Of a DNA stretch of 64,000 bases, positions 7,640 to 16,275 are shown piece after piece. A program made the translations under genes and the position numbers. Source of the DNA: Suilimivivens sp045586385 (GTDB taxonomy: Bacteria > Bacillota > Clostridia > Lachnospirales > Lachnospiraceae); NCBI GenBank assembly GCA_045586385.1, contig JAZNAE010000091.1:124001-188000 (forward strand). The letters are read 5' to 3'. The notes under the pieces were generated by a model. That model was not told the DNA's origin. It did not search any database and worked only from the letters and a program-made list of their open reading frames with translations. How positions within the stretch are numbered: position 1 is the first letter of the stretch; each line of letters starts with the position of its first letter.

Positions 7640-9517
7640 ATGAGAAAATTAGCTCTGAGTGATGAAATACTAATGCAGGTAGAAAAACCTGCCCGCTATA
7701 TCGGAAATGAAGTAAATGCTGTAATGAAGGATAAAAACAAGATAAAGGTGCGTTTTGCAATGTGCTTTCCCGATGTATATGAGATCGGCATGTCTCACCT
7801 GGGCATTCAAATTATTTATGATATGCTGAACCGTTTTGACGATGTGTGGTGTGAGAGAGTTTATTCTCCATGGACAGACTTGGACGCTGTCATGCGCAGG
7901 GAAAACATCAAATTATTTGCACTGGAATCACAAGATGCGATTCAAAATTTTGATTTTTTAGGAATCACGTTACAGTATGAGATGTGTTATACCAATATTC
8001 TTCAGGTCTTTGATTTATCCGGAATTCCATTTTTATCCAAAGACAGAACAGAAGCGGATCCCATTGTAATCGGAGGCGGTCCCTGCACTTATAATCCGGA
8101 GCCTATCTGTGATTTCTTTGATTTATTTTATATCGGAGAGGGTGAAACGCAGTACAGAACACTGATTGATTTATATGAAAAATATAAAGACGAAAAGAAA
8201 AGTCGTCTATGGTTTTTAGAAAATGCTGCTAAAATTCCGGGGATTTATGTTCCATCTTTATATGAAGTTTCTTATCATGAAGACGGCACCATAAAAGAAC
8301 GTAAAGCTCTTGCTCCGGATATTCCGGATGTGATTGTAAAAGAAATGGTAACCGATGTCTCTGATACGTATTACCCAATGAAACCTGTTGTTCCCTTTAT
8401 TAAAGTGACACAGGACCGCGTTGTCCTTGAAATTCAACGTGGTTGTATCAGAGGATGCCGGTTTTGTCAGGCAGGACAGTTATATCGGCCGGTAAGAGAA
8501 CGTGATGTGGATGTACTGAAAGACTATGCCGTAAAGATGCTGGAAAATACCGGACATGAAGAAATTTCTTTAAGTTCTTTAAGTTCCAGTGATTATTCAA
8601 AATTGCCGGAATTGATTGACTTTTTAATTGAAGAGTGTAATAAGCGGAAAATTAACATCTCACTGCCTTCGCTTCGCATAGATGCATTCTCACTGGATGT
8701 TATGAATAAGGTACAGGATGTAAAAAAGAGTAGCCTTACTTTTGCACCGGAAGCAGGCAGTCAAAGACTTCGTAACGTAATTAATAAAGGACTTACAGAA
8801 GAAGTGATTTTAAACGGTTCCAAACTTGCTTTTGAAGGCGGATGGACAAGGGTTAAATTATATTTTATGTTAGGGTTACCTTTCGAAACAGAAGAAGATA
8901 TCAAGGGAATCGGTGATTTGTCAAATAAAATTGCTGCTGTTTATTATGAGACAGTTCCCAAGGAAAAGCGAAACGGAAGAGTACAGATTGTTGCAAGTAC
9001 ATCCTTCTTTATTCCCAAGCCTTTTACACCTTTTCAATGGGCACCGCAGTGTCGCAAAGAAGAATTCCTGGATAAAGCTTATTTAACCCGCAAATCGATT
9101 ACGGAGCAGCTAAATCAAAAGAGCATCAAATATAACTGGCATGAGGCCGATGTAAGCGTTTTAGAAGGTATTATGGCGCGTGGTGACCGGAAGATTAATC
9201 AGGTTATATTAAAAGCGTATGAAATGGGCTGTGTTTATGATGCATGGAGTGAATATTACAAAAATGATGTATGGATGCAGGCCTTTGAAGCATGCGAGGT
9301 TGATCCTGATTTTTATACGGTAAGAGAACGCCATGATGATGAAATTTTTCCTTGGGACTTCTTAGATTGCGGTGTCACAAAGGAATTCCTTCTTCGCGAA
9401 TGGAAAAAAGCAAAGGAGGAGAGCGTTACTCCCAATTGCCGCATGCAGTGTCAGGGCTGTGGTGCGTCCCGTTTCGGTACCGGTGTATGCTTTGAAGAAA
9501 AGGAGGGATTGTCATGA
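7640..9517 (+). CDS. B12-binding-domain radical SAM protein, TIGR03960 family
   Basis: A 625-residue radical SAM protein with an N-terminal cobalamin-binding-like region, then the SAM cluster motif CIRGCRFCQ (CxxxCxxC, about residue 273) and a TIM-barrel core. The C-terminus has another cysteine group (CRMQCQGCGASRFGTGVC) that could hold a second metal cluster. The family's product is not known to me; it always sits beside the DUF2344 gene that follows, and both are near rng and rplU, pointing to RNA or ribosome modification (inference). ATG 7640 was chosen over 7622 because AAAAGGA precedes it at proper spacing. Confidence 0.85.
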   Translation: MRKLALSDEILMQVEKPARYIGNEVNAVMKDKNKIKVRFAMCFPDVYEIGMSHLGIQIIYDMLNRFDDVWCERVYSPWTDLDAVMRRENIKLFALESQDAIQNFDFLGITLQYEMCYTNILQVFDLSGIPFLSKDRTEADPIVIGGGPCTYNPEPICDFFDLFYIGEGETQYRTLIDLYEKYKDEKKSRLWFLENAAKIPGIYVPSLYEVSYHEDGTIKERKALAPDIPDVIVKEMVTDVSDTYYPMKPVVPFIKVTQDRVVLEIQRGCIRGCRFCQAGQLYRPVRERDVDVLKDYAVKMLENTGHEEISLSSLSSSDYSKLPELIDFLIEECNKRKINISLPSLRIDAFSLDVMNKVQDVKKSSLTFAPEAGSQRLRNVINKGLTEEVILNGSKLAFEGGWTRVKLYFMLGLPFETEEDIKGIGDLSNKIAAVYYETVPKEKRNGRVQIVASTSFFIPKPFTPFQWAPQCRKEEFLDKAYLTRKSITEQLNQKSIKYNWHEADVSVLEGIMARGDRKINQVILKAYEMGCVYDAWSEYYKNDVWMQAFEACEVDPDFYTVRERHDDEIFPWDFLDCGVTKEFLLREWKKAKEESVTPNCRMQCQGCGASRFGTGVCFEEKEGLS

Positions 9518-10191
9518 AAGTAAGAATTAAATTTTCAAAAGAAGGCCCTGTTAAATTCATCGGACACCTGGATGTTATGCGTTATTTTCAAAAAGCAATC
9601 CGCCGTGCCGATATAGATATCGCCTACTCGACAGGTTTTAGCCCGCATCAGATTATGTCCTTTGCATCTCCCTTATCTGTAGGACACGAAAGCAGTGGCG
9701 AATATTTTGATATTGAACTAAGTTCCATTACAGATACGGAAGATATCAAAAACCGTTTGAATGCAGTCATGACAGAGGGCATTAAAATATTAAAAGTAGC
9801 TGTTTTAGATGAGGGAGAGGGAAATGCCATGGCAAGCGTTGCCGCAGCAGATTATCTCGTCCGTTTTAGTGATAAAATACTTCTTCCCGATGACTGGAAA
9901 GAAAAATTAATTACTTATTATGAACAGGAACATATTCCTGTCATGAAACAAACTAAGAAAAGTGAAAAGGAAATAGACTTAAAAGAAGGCATTTATAAAC
10001 TGCAGATACGTGATGACGGTATTTTTATGCAATTGGATGCCGGAAGCGGAAGTAATGTAAAACCGGGATTTGTTTTAGAACATTTTTTTGCTACAATCGG
10101 TGTACCATTACCCGAATTCCCCTTCCGTGTCCGCAGACTGGAAACCTATAGAAGAACTAAAAAAGGGAAATTAATGCCGTTAATTTCCTGA
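9514..10191 (+). CDS. TIGR03936/DUF2344 radical SAM-associated protein
   Basis: A 225-residue protein of the DUF2344 family, recognised by the opening RIKFSKEGPVKFIGHLD and the FSPHQIMSFASPLSVGHES block near residue 45. It overlaps the stop of the radical SAM gene by four bases (ATGA), which suggests translational coupling and a working partnership. In some lineages the two are fused. The C-terminus is basic (RRTKKGK), compatible with RNA binding. Biochemical role unknown to me. Confidence 0.85.
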   Translation: MKVRIKFSKEGPVKFIGHLDVMRYFQKAIRRADIDIAYSTGFSPHQIMSFASPLSVGHESSGEYFDIELSSITDTEDIKNRLNAVMTEGIKILKVAVLDEGEGNAMASVAAADYLVRFSDKILLPDDWKEKLITYYEQEHIPVMKQTKKSEKEIDLKEGIYKLQIRDDGIFMQLDAGSGSNVKPGFVLEHFFATIGVPLPEFPFRVRRLETYRRTKKGKLMPLIS

Positions 10192-10224
10192 TTCATATAA
10201 CAGGAAAGGAGAGTGACTGATTTT

Positions 10225-11430
10225 ATGGGTAAAATAATCATTACAAGACAAAATAACAGATTGTTACTTTCCTTATTTGAGGGCAACAAACCTTCTTTGT
10301 TTCAAACAGCAGCCTTGCCGGGCGATGAAAGCCTTTTAGGAAATATTTATCTTGCAAAAGTCAAAGATGTAGTGTCTGCCATTTCCGGTGCGTTTCTTTC
10401 TGTTTCCGCCGAACAAACAGTTTATCTTCCTCTTACGGATTGTGATAACCTGTTAATTGCAAACAGAAAATTCGAAAAAGATGATATTTTAAGGCAGGGA
10501 GATGAAATTGTTATTCAAATATCCAAAGAAGCATTAAAAACAAAGCAACCGACCGCCTCTACAAAGCTATCCCTTGCAGGACACTATTGTGTGTGCGATT
10601 ATTTCGGCCATGGGCTACATTTTTCAAAAAAAATTAATCCTGAAAAGAAGCAGATACTTAAGGAAGCAATCTGCAATCAGAATATAACAGGCCGAAAACA
10701 ATTTTCCTTTACTATTCGCACCAATGCAGAAAACCTTACGGATTTAACGCCTCTTTATGAGGAAATGGAGTCTTTTATCCATATTTTTAATCAAATTACG
10801 GAAAACTATAAGCATAGGACTTGTTACAGTTGTTTTTATAAACCGGAGGAAGAAATTATAACACTCATCAAAGATATTCCGCTTACTGTTTATGATGAGA
10901 TTGTAACGGATGATGAAAATGTCTATTCCATTTTGACAAATAGTGTAAATAATCATTTTCTCAACATAAATAAGAATATCCGATTTTATCAGGATGAATT
11001 GCTTTCTCTGTCCAAACTATACAGCATTGAAAGTCATTTGACTGAAGCATTGAGCAAAAAAGTATGGCTTCCCTGTGGTGGATACCTTGTGATTGAACCC
11101 ACAGAAGCAATGGTCGTAATTGATGTGAATTCCGGAAAAGCAGAAAGCACAGCGAAGTACGGCAAAAAGTCGAAGGAAAATTATATTTTGAATATAAATA
11201 TAGAGGCTGCCAAAGAAGTGGCCAGACAGCTTCGTCTCCGTAATTATTCCGGTATGATTATGGTTGATTTTATCAACATGGCTTCCGAAGAGGATAATCA
11301 AACATTATTATCTACACTTGATACTTATTTAAAAGAAGACAAAGTCAGAACACGGCTTGTTGATATGACAGCCCTTGGCCTTGTAGAAATTACCAGAAAG
11401 AAAGTAAAAAAACCACTTGACATAACATAG
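10225..11430 (+). CDS. rng: Ribonuclease E/G family protein, short form
   Basis: Endoribonuclease of the RNase E/G family, which cuts single-stranded RNA for rRNA/mRNA maturation. An S1-like domain occupies roughly residues 30-120. Both metal-binding Asp residues are present: D300 in VVIDVNSGK and D348 in MIMVDFINM. The protein (401 aa) ends right after the EITRKK segment, so it lacks the CPxC zinc-link and C-terminal dimer region of E. coli RNase G (489 aa). ATG 10225 was preferred to GTG 10213, which abuts the AAAGGAGAG ribosome site. The rplU promoter lies inside its 3' end. Confidence 0.87.
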   Translation: MGKIIITRQNNRLLLSLFEGNKPSLFQTAALPGDESLLGNIYLAKVKDVVSAISGAFLSVSAEQTVYLPLTDCDNLLIANRKFEKDDILRQGDEIVIQISKEALKTKQPTASTKLSLAGHYCVCDYFGHGLHFSKKINPEKKQILKEAICNQNITGRKQFSFTIRTNAENLTDLTPLYEEMESFIHIFNQITENYKHRTCYSCFYKPEEEIITLIKDIPLTVYDEIVTDDENVYSILTNSVNNHFLNINKNIRFYQDELLSLSKLYSIESHLTEALSKKVWLPCGGYLVIEPTEAMVVIDVNSGKAESTAKYGKKSKENYILNINIEAAKEVARQLRLRNYSGMIMVDFINMASEEDNQTLLSTLDTYLKEDKVRTRLVDMTALGLVEITRKKVKKPLDIT

Positions 11431-11445
11431 CTAAAATGTTATATT
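11417..11445 (+). promoter_or_regulatory. Promoter of rplU-prp-rpmA (TTGACA-17-TATATT)
   Basis: TTGACA (11417-11422), a 17-base spacer and TATATT (11440-11445). The -35 box is within the last codons of rng. It gives the ribosomal protein genes their own transcript starting around 11452. Confidence 0.8.
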
Positions 11446-11451
11446 TTATGA

Positions 11452-11536
11452 GTATGCCGCATAACGAGGTCGAAGTGCGTTTAAAAACGCCACCGTAATT
11501 AGCGAGTAAAATCAGTTTCGGCTGGTTAGAAGGAGG
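11452..11536 (+). ncRNA. Ribosomal protein L21 leader (autoregulatory mRNA structure)
   Basis: The 5' leader of rplU contains sequence and layout resembling the Firmicute L21 leader, including the GAGGTCGAAGTGCG segment, a GCGTT-TAAA-AACGC hairpin (11477-11490) and a CAG-TTTCGG-CTG hairpin directly before the ribosome site. Such leaders are thought to bind L21 and limit its own synthesis. The match was made from memory; a covariance-model search for the Rfam L21_leader would confirm it. Confidence 0.72.
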
Positions 11537-11543
11537 TGCCCAT

Positions 11544-11849
11544 ATGTACGCAATTATTGCAACAGGTGGAAAGCAGTACAAGGTTTCCGAAGGTGATGTA
11601 ATCAAAGTTGAAAAGCTGAATGCAGAACCCGGAGATACTGTGACATTTGATCAGGTTGTCGCTATCAGCGATAAAGAATTGAAAGTTGCAGGTGACGTAG
11701 CTAACGCTAACGTAACAGCAACAGTTATGGAACAGGGTAAGTACCGTAAAGTTATCGTTTACAAGTACAAGAGAAAATCCGGTTACCATAAGAAAAATGG
11801 TCATAGACAAGCATACACACAGGTTAAGATTGAAAAAATTAACGCTTAG
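11544..11849 (+). CDS. rplU: 50S ribosomal protein L21
   Basis: Large-subunit protein L21, which binds 23S rRNA. The 101-residue product matches the family end to end: MYAIIATGGKQYKV at the start, the LNAEPGDTV segment and the basic YKRKSGYHKKNGHRQ region near residues 73-87 with the usual terminal TQVKIEKI. A strong AAGGAGGTG site precedes the ATG. It heads the conserved rplU-prp-rpmA trio and is likely autoregulated through its leader. Confidence 0.97.
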   Translation: MYAIIATGGKQYKVSEGDVIKVEKLNAEPGDTVTFDQVVAISDKELKVAGDVANANVTATVMEQGKYRKVIVYKYKRKSGYHKKNGHRQAYTQVKIEKINA

Positions 11850-11866
11850 TATGTAGGAAACAGGTT

Positions 11867-12196
11867 ATGACAACCATTACATTTTATAAATCCAACGAAG
11901 GAACCTATAAAAGATTTACCTGTACAGGTCATGCCGGCTATGGCAAACACGGAAAAGACATTGTATGTGCATCCGTTTCCTGTCTGGTAATTAATACCAT
12001 TAATTCTCTGGATGAATTAACCGGAGCGCAGATGGATATTACTACAGATGAAAAAGAAGGTTTCATAGACTGTAAGTTTATAAATCCCCTTTCATCGGAA
12101 AGTAAACTTTTAATGGATTCCATGATTCTTGGATTATCAGGTATCGTAAGTGATTACGGTAAAAAGTATTTGGAACTTAAATTCAAGGAGGTGTAA
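11867..12196 (+). CDS. prp: Ribosomal-processing cysteine protease Prp
   Basis: Cysteine protease that removes the N-terminal extension of L27. The 109-residue protein carries the catalytic His in GHAGYGKHGKD (H22) and the catalytic Cys in DIVCASVS (C34), at the usual spacing. Its gene sits, as in other Firmicutes, between rplU and rpmA, and the matching cleavage sequence is present in the downstream L27. RBS AGGAAACAGG. High confidence from motif plus context. Confidence 0.93.
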   Translation: MTTITFYKSNEGTYKRFTCTGHAGYGKHGKDIVCASVSCLVINTINSLDELTGAQMDITTDEKEGFIDCKFINPLSSESKLLMDSMILGLSGIVSDYGKKYLELKFKEV

Positions 12197-12199
12197 ACC

Positions 12200-12484
12200 A
12201 TGTTAAAGATGAACCTTCAATTTTTCGCTCATAAAAAGGGTGTTGGTTCTACTAAGAACGGTAGAGATTCCGAGTCCAAAAGATTAGGTGCGAAAAGAGC
12301 TGACGGACAATTCGTAAAAGCAGGAAACATTTTATACAGACAGCGTGGAACAAAGATTCATCCCGGCGTTAATGTAGGTCGTGGCGGTGATGATACATTG
12401 TTCGCATTAGTTGACGGTGTACTTAAATTCGAAAGAAAAGGAAGAGATAAAAAACAAGCTTCCGTATATCCTGTAGAAAAATAG
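12200..12484 (+). CDS. rpmA: 50S ribosomal protein L27 with Prp-cleaved N-terminal extension
   Basis: L27 reaches toward the peptidyl-transferase centre of the ribosome. The 94-residue precursor begins MLKMNLQFFAHKKG: the conserved LQFF|AHKKG processing site of Firmicutes is intact, so Prp should remove the first nine residues to expose AHKKG. The body (GSTKNGRDSESKRLG, RQRGTKIHPG, GRGGDDTLFALVDG) is typical. AAGGAGGTG site; four bases after prp. A strong terminator follows. Confidence 0.97.
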   Translation: MLKMNLQFFAHKKGVGSTKNGRDSESKRLGAKRADGQFVKAGNILYRQRGTKIHPGVNVGRGGDDTLFALVDGVLKFERKGRDKKQASVYPVEK

Positions 12485-12495
12485 TACGATGAATC

Positions 12496-12532
12496 GGGCT
12501 TCAAACATGATGATTGTTTGGAGTCCTTTTTT
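12496..12532 (+). terminator. Rho-independent terminator after rpmA
   Basis: An 11-12 base stem with two G-U pairs (12496-12507 with 12515-12526) and a 7-base loop is followed by six T (12527-12532). It separates the rplU-prp-rpmA transcript from obgE. Confidence 0.85.
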
Positions 12533-12567
12533 AGGTCTATGATGACCGAATGGAGAGGAAAATAATT

Positions 12568-13863
12568 ATGTTTGCAGATAGAGCAAAGATATATGTACGA
12601 AGCGGTAAAGGCGGCGACGGACATGTGTCTTTCAGACGAGAAAAATATGTGCCAAACGGAGGTCCGGATGGCGGTGACGGCGGACACGGCGGCAGTGTTA
12701 TTCTTGAAGTGGATGATGGATTAAATACACTGACCGATTATCGTCATGTCCGTAAATATCAGGCGGAAGACGGTGAAAATGGTGGCAAACGCAACTGTCG
12801 CGGTAAAAATGGTTCTGATTTAATTTTAAAACTTCCGGAAGGAACTGTTGTAAAGGAATTTGAAAGCGGAAAAGTAATCACTGATATGTCCGGTGAAAAC
12901 AGACGTTTTGTCTTATTACAAGGTGGTCGCGGCGGTAACGGCAACCAGCATTATGCTACCAGTACCATGCAGGCGCCTAAATACGCACAACCCGGTCAGC
13001 CCGCCAAAGAACTGGAATTACAGTTGGAATTAAAGGTAATTGCTGATGTAGGCCTTGTGGGCTTCCCTAATGTCGGGAAATCCACTTTTTTAACCCAAGT
13101 CAGCAATGCACGGCCCAAAGTAGCAAATTATCATTTTACTACCTTAAATCCTCATTTAGGCGTAGTTGACTTACAAGATGCAAAAGGCTTTGTCATTGCA
13201 GATATTCCGGGGCTTATCGAAGGTGCATCCGAGGGTATTGGTCTTGGTTTTGAATTTTTGCGCCACATAGAAAGAACCAAGGCAATTATTCATATTGTTG
13301 ATGCTGCATCTACGGAAGGCAGAGATCCTGTTGCCGATATTTATGCCATCAACAAAGAACTCGAAACTTATAATCCGGAAATTGCGGCAAGACCACAGGT
13401 AATCGCCGCAAATAAAATTGATATGATTTATGATGACGGCTCAGGCAATGATCCTGTGGAATTGCTGAAAAAAGAATTTGAATCCAAAGGCATCAAAGTA
13501 TTCCCCATTTCTGCCATCAGCGGCAAAGGCATCAGGGAACTTCTTTATTATATGAGAAATATGCTCGATACCATAGATGACAAACCGGTTGTTTTTGAAC
13601 AGGAATTTTTCCCGGAATATATGCTCGGAAGTTCCGACGACCCGTATACTGTCACTTATGACGAAAAAGAAAATGTTTACGTGGTAGAAGGACCACGTAT
13701 CGAGAAGATGCTTGGTTATACAAATTTAGAGTCCGAAAAAGGATTTACCTTCTTCCAGAATTTCTTAAAATTAAACGGTATATTGGAAGAACTGGAAGCA
13801 CTCGGCATTCAAGAAGGCGATACCGTGCGCATGTACGGACTTGCTTTTGATTATTACAAATAG
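12568..13863 (+). CDS. obgE: GTPase ObgE/CgtA
   Basis: Essential GTPase for 50S ribosome assembly and stress signalling. Three domains are visible in 431 residues: the glycine-rich Obg fold (about 1-158, with GGDGGHGGS repeats), the G domain with P-loop GFPNVGKST, switch DIPGLIEGASEG and NKID, and a C-terminal OCT domain typical of Gram-positives (about 345-431). I chose ATG 12568 because the product then begins MFADRAKIYV as usual and GGAGAGG precedes it. Downstream yhbY, nadD, yqeK and rsfS follow closely. Confidence 0.95.
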   Translation: MFADRAKIYVRSGKGGDGHVSFRREKYVPNGGPDGGDGGHGGSVILEVDDGLNTLTDYRHVRKYQAEDGENGGKRNCRGKNGSDLILKLPEGTVVKEFESGKVITDMSGENRRFVLLQGGRGGNGNQHYATSTMQAPKYAQPGQPAKELELQLELKVIADVGLVGFPNVGKSTFLTQVSNARPKVANYHFTTLNPHLGVVDLQDAKGFVIADIPGLIEGASEGIGLGFEFLRHIERTKAIIHIVDAASTEGRDPVADIYAINKELETYNPEIAARPQVIAANKIDMIYDDGSGNDPVELLKKEFESKGIKVFPISAISGKGIRELLYYMRNMLDTIDDKPVVFEQEFFPEYMLGSSDDPYTVTYDEKENVYVVEGPRIEKMLGYTNLESEKGFTFFQNFLKLNGILEELEALGIQEGDTVRMYGLAFDYYK

Positions 13864-13915
13864 AAGAGAACACTTTGCGGACCAATTATCCGCAAGAAAG
13901 GCATGGTGTTTAAGA

Positions 13916-14206
13916 ATGACTAGTAAACAACGCGCATATTTAAAAGGACTGGCAATGAATATTGATCCGATTTTTCAGATAGGAAAATCCGGACTTACTC
14001 CGGAAGTGACGGAAGCAGTAAGCGAAGCCTTTAATACCAGAGAATTAATCAAGCTTGCCGTATTAAAGAATTGTATGGAAGATCCCCGTGAAATTGCAGC
14101 CGCCATCGGAGAAAGAACACATTCACAGGTAGTTCAGGTAATCGGCAAGAAAATAGTATTATATAAAGAAAATAAAGATCATAAAAAAATTAATCTCCCG
14201 TTATAA
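13916..14206 (+). CDS. yhbY: YhbY family RNA-binding protein (CRM domain)
   Basis: Single CRM-domain protein (96 aa) that associates with pre-50S ribosomal particles. The family shape is clear: MTSKQRAYLKGLA at the start, the IGKSGLTPEV loop near residue 25 (a GxxG-like RNA-binding turn) and RELIKLAVL near 47. The ATG at 13916 gives the standard N-terminus; the open frame upstream overlaps obgE. Its position between obgE and nadD is the usual Firmicute arrangement. Confidence 0.92.
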   Translation: MTSKQRAYLKGLAMNIDPIFQIGKSGLTPEVTEAVSEAFNTRELIKLAVLKNCMEDPREIAAAIGERTHSQVVQVIGKKIVLYKENKDHKKINLPL

Positions 14207-14235
14207 CAAGCCAAAAGGACAGGATAGGTGCAAGC

Positions 14236-14853
14236 GTGGAAAATAAAAAGAAAAAAATAGGAATTATGGGTGGTACATTTAATCCCATTCACTATGGACA
14301 TCTACTTGTTGCAGAAGATGCCCGTACTTATTGTAATCTTGATGAAATCATTTTTATCCCAAGCGGTAATTCCTACATGAAAGATACAAGTGAAATTATT
14401 GACGGCAAAATGCGATATGAAATGGTTTCCCTTGCCATCACCGGAAACACAGCTTTTTCCATTTCCGATATGGAAATAAAAAGAAATGGTCATACTTATA
14501 CCTATGAAACTTTAGAAGAATTAAAAAAAATATATCCTGACACAGTTTTCTATTTCATTTTGGGGGCTGATAATTTATTTACAATTGAAAAATGGAAATA
14601 TGCTGACAAAATTATGCAAAACTGTACTTTAATTGCAGCTTCCAGGGACGAAAAAGATAAACAGGATTTAGAACAAAAAGCAAATAGTTTATCCAAATCC
14701 TTTCATGCTAAGGTTGAAATTTTACCTGAAAGAAAGGTTGATTTGTCTTCAACAGAAATCCGAAAAAAAATCCATGAAAACAAATCTGTTATGTACATGA
14801 CACCACAAAGTGTTATATCATATATAAGTAAAAACAATTTATATCAATCTTAA
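14236..14853 (+). CDS. nadD: Nicotinate-nucleotide adenylyltransferase NadD
   Basis: Adenylates nicotinate mononucleotide in NAD synthesis. The 205-residue product shows the nucleotidyltransferase motif GGTFNPIHYGHL (about residues 11-22; the HxGH-type site), FILGADN near 109 and the closing LSSTEIR near 175. It starts with GTG, preceded by AGGATAGG at good spacing; no better ATG lies in frame before the GGTFNP motif. The yqeK gene follows, as in other Firmicutes. Confidence 0.94.
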   Translation: MENKKKKIGIMGGTFNPIHYGHLLVAEDARTYCNLDEIIFIPSGNSYMKDTSEIIDGKMRYEMVSLAITGNTAFSISDMEIKRNGHTYTYETLEELKKIYPDTVFYFILGADNLFTIEKWKYADKIMQNCTLIAASRDEKDKQDLEQKANSLSKSFHAKVEILPERKVDLSSTEIRKKIHENKSVMYMTPQSVISYISKNNLYQS

Positions 14854-14888
14854 TCTTCCGGCATAAAAAGCAACCGATAGGAGCACAT

Positions 14889-15485
14889 ATGAAAACTGCA
14901 GATATCAAAAAAATCAGAAAATATATGGAAAAAAATCTGGATCATAAGCGCTTCGAGCACACTTTAGGTGTTGCATATACAGCATCTGCTTTGGCAATGT
15001 GTCATGATACAGATATTAACAAAGCACAAATTGCCGGTTTATTACATGACTGTGCAAAATGTTTGCCTGATGAAAAAAAGATTCATATATGCGAAAAGCA
15101 TAATATTCAAATAAATGATATTGAAAGAAACAATCCCTTTCTTTTACACGCAAAAGCCGGTAGTTATATTGCAATGGAAAAATTCGGCATTCATGACAGG
15201 GACATTATTAATGCTATTTTAAATCATACAACCGGACGTCCCGGCATGTCACAGCTTGAAAAAATCATATATATTGCTGATTATATTGAGCCGGGAAGAA
15301 AACAGGCTCCCAACTTATCTACCATCCGTAAATTAGCTTTTAAAGATCTTGATATAGCTTTATTAAAAATATTGGAAGACACCTTGATTTATTTGCAGGA
15401 AACCGCTTCACAGACGGATCCTATGACGCAAAAAACATTTGATTTTTATCGGGAACAAACAAATGTTATCTCTGAAACAACTTGA
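14889..15485 (+). CDS. yqeK: YqeK family HD-domain hydrolase (symmetrical Ap4A hydrolase type)
   Basis: HD-domain phosphohydrolase of 198 residues. The metal ligands are visible as RFEHTLGV (His), LLHDCAK (HD pair, near residue 55) and HAKAGSY, followed by NHTTGRPGMS and ADYIEPGRK. Family members hydrolyse diadenosine tetraphosphate symmetrically, clearing a stress nucleotide. It lies between nadD and rsfS, the normal order. RBS TAGGAGC. Confidence 0.9.
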   Translation: MKTADIKKIRKYMEKNLDHKRFEHTLGVAYTASALAMCHDTDINKAQIAGLLHDCAKCLPDEKKIHICEKHNIQINDIERNNPFLLHAKAGSYIAMEKFGIHDRDIINAILNHTTGRPGMSQLEKIIYIADYIEPGRKQAPNLSTIRKLAFKDLDIALLKILEDTLIYLQETASQTDPMTQKTFDFYREQTNVISETT

Positions 15486-15512
15486 TGATACATGCAAAAG
15501 GAGAATTTTACC

Positions 15513-15872
15513 ATGAAAGAAATTGAAACAAAAAAAATGGCGATGCTTGCCATTGAAGCATTAGAAGATAAAAAAGCGGAAGAAATTTGTGTGATTGACA
15601 TCAGTGAAATATCCGTTCTGGCAGACTATTTTATTATTGCAGGCGGAAGTAACACAAGCCAGATTCAGGCAATGTCCGATGCAGTTGATGAAAAACTCGG
15701 AAAAGCCGGTTATCCATTAAAACAAATAGAGGGTTACCAAAATGCAAACTGGGTTCTTTTAGACTTCGGTGATATTATTGTTCATATTTTTGACAAAGAA
15801 AATCGTTTGTTTTATGATTTGGAAAGAATATGGAGTGACGGTAAAAAAATTGATATTTCTGAATTTAAATAA
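15513..15872 (+). CDS. rsfS: Ribosomal silencing factor RsfS
   Basis: RsfS binds L14 on the 50S subunit and blocks subunit joining when nutrients run short. The 119-residue product shows the family core: EEICVIDIS, DYFIIAGGSNTSQIQAM near residue 38, and the WVLLDFGDIIVHIFD strand near 81. ATG 15513 was chosen because AAAAGGAG precedes it; an earlier in-frame ATG at 15492 lies upstream of that ribosome site. It closes the obgE-rsfS group and is followed by a strong hairpin. Confidence 0.94.
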   Translation: MKEIETKKMAMLAIEALEDKKAEEICVIDISEISVLADYFIIAGGSNTSQIQAMSDAVDEKLGKAGYPLKQIEGYQNANWVLLDFGDIIVHIFDKENRLFYDLERIWSDGKKIDISEFK

Positions 15873-15876
15873 AAGT

Positions 15877-15914
15877 AAGACGCATTTCTTTACAAGAGAT
15901 GCGTCTTCTTTTTT
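15877..15914. terminator. Bidirectional terminator between rsfS and the DUF378 gene
   Basis: A stem of up to 14 bases (15877-15890 with 15894-15907) with a 3-base loop, a T-rich tail on the + strand and an A-rich lead-in that gives T's on the - strand. It serves two converging genes. Confidence 0.85.
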
Positions 15915-15919
15915 ACACT

Positions 15920-16138
15920 TTATTCCTGTCTATCGGCATGTCTGTCAAGATACATATAGAAAGTAATCAGATATAAACCACTGAGGCCGACTAATGCATA
16001 GACAATCCTGGAAATCAGGGACATATCACCGAATATAAGTGCAACTAAATCAAGGGAAAAGAATCCTATTAATCCCCAGTTTATTGCACCGATAATTGTA
16101 AGTGTAAGTGCGGTACAATCCAGAAATTTATTATTCAT
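15920..16138 (-). CDS. DUF378 family small membrane protein (YuzA-like)
   Basis: A 72-residue protein of the DUF378/YuzA type. Two hydrophobic helices (about residues 7-27 and 38-60) frame the conserved AINWGLIGFFSLDLVALIFG segment. The ATG at 16138 is supported by a perfect AGGAGG about 8 bases upstream; the frame continues further but without a start signal. Function of the family is unknown to me. It seems to be monocistronic. Confidence 0.83.
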   Translation of the reverse strand: MNNKFLDCTALTLTIIGAINWGLIGFFSLDLVALIFGDMSLISRIVYALVGLSGLYLITFYMYLDRHADRQE

Positions 16139-16216
16139 TTTGTTACCTCCTAAAAAAACAATATAAATACTATTGTCACACATATATTTTTACCGATTTT
16201 CATAAATATATTCATA

Positions 16217-16256
16217 AAAAATAACCCTTAAATCCAAATTATGGAAGTAAGGGTTA
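16217..16256 (-). terminator. Terminator of lexA
   Basis: A 9-base stem (16222-16230 with 16248-16256) followed on the minus strand by TTATTTTTTAT. It lies 20 bases beyond the lexA stop. Confidence 0.7.
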
Positions 16257-16275
16257 CAATTTTTAAAACAAAAAA

